Shown here piece after piece: positions 5,571-6,610 of a stretch of DNA of 6,610 bases; the stretch's first letter is position 1; each line of letters begins with the position of its first letter. The notes under the pieces were generated by a model, which saw only the letters and a program-made list of their open reading frames with translations, was not told the origin of the DNA and did no database searches. This stretch comes from CAVPGH01 sp046726955 (GTDB lineage Bacteria > Acidobacteriota > Vicinamibacteria > Fen-336). The position numbers and the translations under genes were made by a program. The stretch lies in NCBI GenBank assembly GCA_046726955.1, contig JBKPBQ010000466.1, positions 1-6,610 of the forward strand, given 5' to 3'.

Positions 5571-6610
5571 TCAGTCCTCGTAGACGCGCGGCACCCGCTC
5601 GCTGATCGCGGTCAGCACCTCGTAGGGGATCGTCCCCGCGCGCTCTGCGAGATCCTCCACCGTGATGCGGTCGGCTTCCTGCTCGCCGAGGAGGATGACC
5701 TCGTCGCCGTTGTAACCGGTGCCGTCCTCGATGTTCACCATCATCTGGTCCATGCAGATGCGGCCGACCTGCGGGTAGCGCTTTCCCCGAAGGAGGATCT
5801 CGGTGCGGCCGGAGAGGCTGCGGAAGTAGCCGTCCCCGTACCCGACGGGGACGGTGACCATGCGGACCGGATGGTCGCTCGACCAGGTAGCGCCGTAGCT
5901 CACGGGGCTCCCCGCCTGCACCACCTTGAAGTAGACGACCCGCGACTTCCAGGAGAGCGCCGGCGCGACCTCGACCGTCCGGGGCGCGTCGGCGAACGGG
6001 TACACGCCATAAAGAAGGATGCCGGGCCGGACGAGGTCGAGGTGGCTCTCGGGCAGCCGCAGGATGGCCGCGGAGTTCGCCATGTGGCGGACGGGCACCG
6101 GGATCGACCGCCGCTCGTAGAAGGCGAGGACTTCGGAGAAGCGGTAGAGCTGCCGGCGCGCGTCCGCGAGATCCTCGGCGTCGGCGTTCGCGAAGTGCGA
6201 GTAGATGCCCTCCACCTCGACGTGCGGGGAGCGCGCGGCCGCCTCGAGCAGGCTCTCGGCGCTGTAGTAGTGCACGCCGATCCGCTCCATTCCCGTGTCG
6301 ATCTTCAGGTGGATGCGCGCCTTGAACCCGCGGGCGGCGGCCGCCTCCTCCACGTCGCGCAGCCGTGCCAGGGAAGGAACGGTGAGCGTCAGGCGGTGCT
6401 CGAGGAAGAGCGGGATCTGCTTCGTCCAGGTGCCGCCGAAGACGAGGATGGGGTTCTCGAGCCCCAGGTGGCGGAGAGCGATGCCTTCCTCGACGAGCGC
6501 CACCCCGAACGCGTCGGCGAGCGGGGCGAGCGCGCGCGCCACGGAGGCGAGACCGTGCCCGTAGGCGTTGGCTTTGAGGACCGCCATGACCTGCGCTCGG
6601 CCCGCGTGCT
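5571..6610 (-). CDS. alr: Alanine racemase, N-terminus beyond the window
   Basis: The frame runs from TGA 5571-5573 to the window end, covering about 345 of the usual roughly 370 residues. Before the methionine at 6587 the frame continues as HAGRAQV, so that methionine is internal, in the conserved strand before the PLP lysine. Counting from it, KANAYGHG (5-12) holds the PLP lysine K5. HLKIDTGMERIG (93-104), HMANSA (168-173), RPGILLYG (187-194), VSYGATW (229-235, with catalytic base Y231), GRICMDQMM (275-283) and RVPRVY (331-336) are all family signatures in the right order. The enzyme interconverts L- and D-alanine in the cytoplasm with PLP and supplies D-Ala for peptidoglycan. Nothing is missing from the visible part, so the gene looks functional. 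It converges on the amine oxidase gene and has no functional link to it. A biosynthetic role is more likely than catabolic, but the sequence does not decide this. Confidence 0.95.
   Translation of the reverse strand, partial: HAGRAQVMAVLKANAYGHGLASVARALAPLADAFGVALVEEGIALRHLGLENPILVFGGTWTKQIPLFLEHRLTLTVPSLARLRDVEEAAAARGFKARIHLKIDTGMERIGVHYYSAESLLEAAARSPHVEVEGIYSHFANADAEDLADARRQLYRFSEVLAFYERRSIPVPVRHMANSAAILRLPESHLDLVRPGILLYGVYPFADAPRTVEVAPALSWKSRVVYFKVVQAGSPVSYGATWSSDHPVRMVTVPVGYGDGYFRSLSGRTEILLRGKRYPQVGRICMDQMMVNIEDGTGYNGDEVILLGEQEADRITVEDLAERAGTIPYEVLTAISERVPRVYED

Noticed and set aside
4370..5605. A 411-codon plus-strand frame overlapping the amine oxidase
   Set aside because: Arginine- and alanine-rich low-complexity translation in a shifted frame, with no motifs or ribosome binding site.

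Overview
The window is a GC-rich bacterial chromosome segment. Hand counts of sampled 60-base lines give about 67-73% G+C in most genes and about 52-55% in the block 1974-3257. The mix of genes and a short repeat with arms starting GCAGGGTGCTGAAAA suggest a soil or sediment lineage such as Rokubacteria/Methylomirabilota, Binatota or another deltaproteobacteria-like phylum. This placement rests on general impression, not on a marker gene.

Layout. Bases 1-1832 hold three plus-strand genes that may form one operon: the C-terminal 226 residues of a flavin-dependent halogenase/FixC-like oxidoreductase, a hotdog-fold acyl-CoA thioesterase, and a four-helix membrane protein of unknown function. A 107-bp MITE-like inverted-repeat element fills almost the whole gap between the first two, from just after one stop codon to 2 bases before the next start. 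Bases 1833-1973 separate convergent genes and carry hairpins.

On the minus strand, 1974-3257 encodes a beta-propeller-like, cysteine-bearing protein of lower GC that looks secreted but has no signal peptide, so it is probably N-terminally truncated or imported. About 350 bases without a confident gene follow (3258-3605). They contain two inverted repeats and, at the right edge, a good extended -10 promoter and a ribosome binding site for the next gene. That gene (3606-5564, plus) is a complete exported copper amine oxidase in which the TPQ tyrosine, the catalytic aspartate and all three copper histidines are visible. It converges, with a 6-bp gap, on a minus-strand alanine racemase (5571-6610) whose N-terminus runs off the window.

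How the genes work together. The halogenase-like enzyme and the thioesterase could act on the same acyl or aromatic substrate, but this is inference from position only. The amine oxidase (periplasmic amine catabolism) and the alanine racemase (D-alanine for peptidoglycan) are independent functions. I found no CRISPR array, tRNA, rRNA, transposase or obvious new defence system. The best points for a second look are the MITE between the first two genes, the low-GC truncated propeller gene with its odd upstream region, and the unassigned Met-rich membrane protein.
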